From Aquamicrobium lusatiense (lineage in GTDB: Bacteria; Pseudomonadota; Alphaproteobacteria; Rhizobiales; Rhizobiaceae): a DNA stretch of 64,000 bases. The stretch covers positions 453,631-517,630 of the forward strand of contig NZ_JACHEU010000001.1 of assembly GCF_014201615.1 (NCBI RefSeq), given 5' to 3'. Positions 63,527 to 64,000 of this stretch are shown in pieces. The notes beneath the pieces were generated by a model. The model was given only the letters and a program-made list of their open reading frames with translations, was not told the origin of the DNA and made no database searches. Every line of letters starts with the position of its first letter. The stretch's first letter is position 1. The position numbers and the translations under genes are program-made.

Positions 63527-64000
63527 ATGCAGGATTCAATAGACACCGCCCTTTCGCCCCCGGCGCCGGCCGGCTGGGGTGATCTGTTTTCCGGCGGCAA
63601 CGCCATGCCGATGCTGGTTCTGGCGGGCGGCGTGACGCTCTATTCCGTCAATATGTACATCGCCATCACCGTTATGCCTTCAGTGGTAAGGGAGATCGGC
63701 GGGCTCGACTTCTACGCCTGGACCATGACGCTGTTCGTGGTCGGCTCCATTCTGGGGGCAGCACTCGCGGCCAATCTGATGCGCCAGTGGGGACCGCGCG
63801 GCGCTTATTTCATCGCCGCCGTGCTGTTCGCAGCCGGCACTCTTACCTGCGCCATGGCGCCGACCATGTCTGTCATGCTCATCGGCCGGACGCTTCAGGG
63901 CCTCGGCGGCGGCTTCCTCTATGCGCTGGCCTATGCGCTCACCCGCATCGTGCTGCCGGAGCGGGTCTGGGGCCGGGCGATCGGGCTCATCTCGGCCGTG
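63527..64000 (+). CDS. MFS efflux transporter (N-terminal part only)
   Basis: 158 codons are visible and the frame runs off the window. At least four membrane helices are seen: MLVLAGGVTLYSVNMYIAIT, TMTLFVVGSILGAALAANLM, AYFIAAVLFAAGTLTCAMA and MSVMLIGRTLQGLGGGFLYALAYAL. The loop 2-3 region (ANLMRQWGPRG) and GRTLQGLGGG are typical of drug:proton antiporters of the DHA2 kind. AGGAG lies before the ATG. Placement behind a SoxR box predicts export of redox-cycling compounds. Confidence 0.9.
   Translation, partial: MQDSIDTALSPPAPAGWGDLFSGGNAMPMLVLAGGVTLYSVNMYIAITVMPSVVREIGGLDFYAWTMTLFVVGSILGAALAANLMRQWGPRGAYFIAAVLFAAGTLTCAMAPTMSVMLIGRTLQGLGGGFLYALAYALTRIVLPERVWGRAIGLISAV

Overview
The window reads as chromosomal DNA of a high-GC Rhizobiales bacterium, most like the Mesorhizobium/Phyllobacteriaceae group. 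This rests on gene content and order: the rsfS-rlmH-envC-ctpA-polysaccharide deacetylase-rppH block, DUF4164-zapA facing tkt-gap-pgk-fba, a GapR (DUF2312) gene, and a fused-AB Mrp antiporter operon. Four copies of a RIME-like rhizobial intergenic repeat support it. I see no tRNA, rRNA, CRISPR array, prophage or insertion sequence. Genus assignment is inference.

Layout. 1-6.8 kb: a partial secreted protein, leuD, an acetyltransferase, a CoxE-type VWA protein, msrB, the alanine catabolic pair alr-dadA, and rppH. 6.9-12 kb: a minus-strand envelope/ribosome block (divergent polysaccharide deacetylase, CtpA protease, EnvC-like factor, RlmH, RsfS). 12-18 kb: a small membrane protein, rluD, heat-shock sigma factor rpoH, small enzymes, a 1-Cys peroxiredoxin, zapA and a DUF4164 coiled coil. 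18-24 kb: tkt-gap-pgk-fba, the lower glycolysis/pentose phosphate run. 24-31.4 kb: a DEAD-box helicase, asd behind a threonine/lysine-codon-rich leader ORF, gapR and pyruvate carboxylase. 31.5-38.2 kb: a complete branched-chain amino-acid (Liv) ABC transporter whose LivG carries an unusual C-terminal extension. 38.9-46 kb: catabolic genes with GntR, LysR and LacI regulators. 46-51 kb: a CUT2-type sugar ABC transporter with a LacI-type operator in front of its binding-protein gene. 51.2-51.4 kb: a non-coding locus with three hairpins, each presenting an anti-Shine-Dalgarno loop on the minus strand, which I take to be an alpha-r14/NfeR1-type sRNA. 51.5-53.2 kb: a saccharopine-dehydrogenase-like gene facing an Lrp regulator. 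53.3-59.4 kb: mrpG-F-E-D-C-AB. 59.5-64 kb: a small HTH protein, a class III aminotransferase, a succinate-semialdehyde dehydrogenase, and soxR followed by a SoxR box and the start of an MFS efflux gene.

How it works together. Much of the window is central carbon and amino-acid metabolism: glycolytic enzymes, anaplerotic Pyc, aspartate-family Asd, alanine, lysine and omega-amino-acid breakdown, and methylmalonate-semialdehyde oxidation. It is served by two high-affinity ABC importers. Around this lies readable regulation: a possible peptide-coding leader on asd, palindromic operators at GntR and LacI targets, two SoxR boxes, and the sRNA. A further pattern is that all four RIME-like elements begin directly at a stop codon in the same orientation relative to the gene they follow, so they are transcribed as 3' untranslated hairpins.
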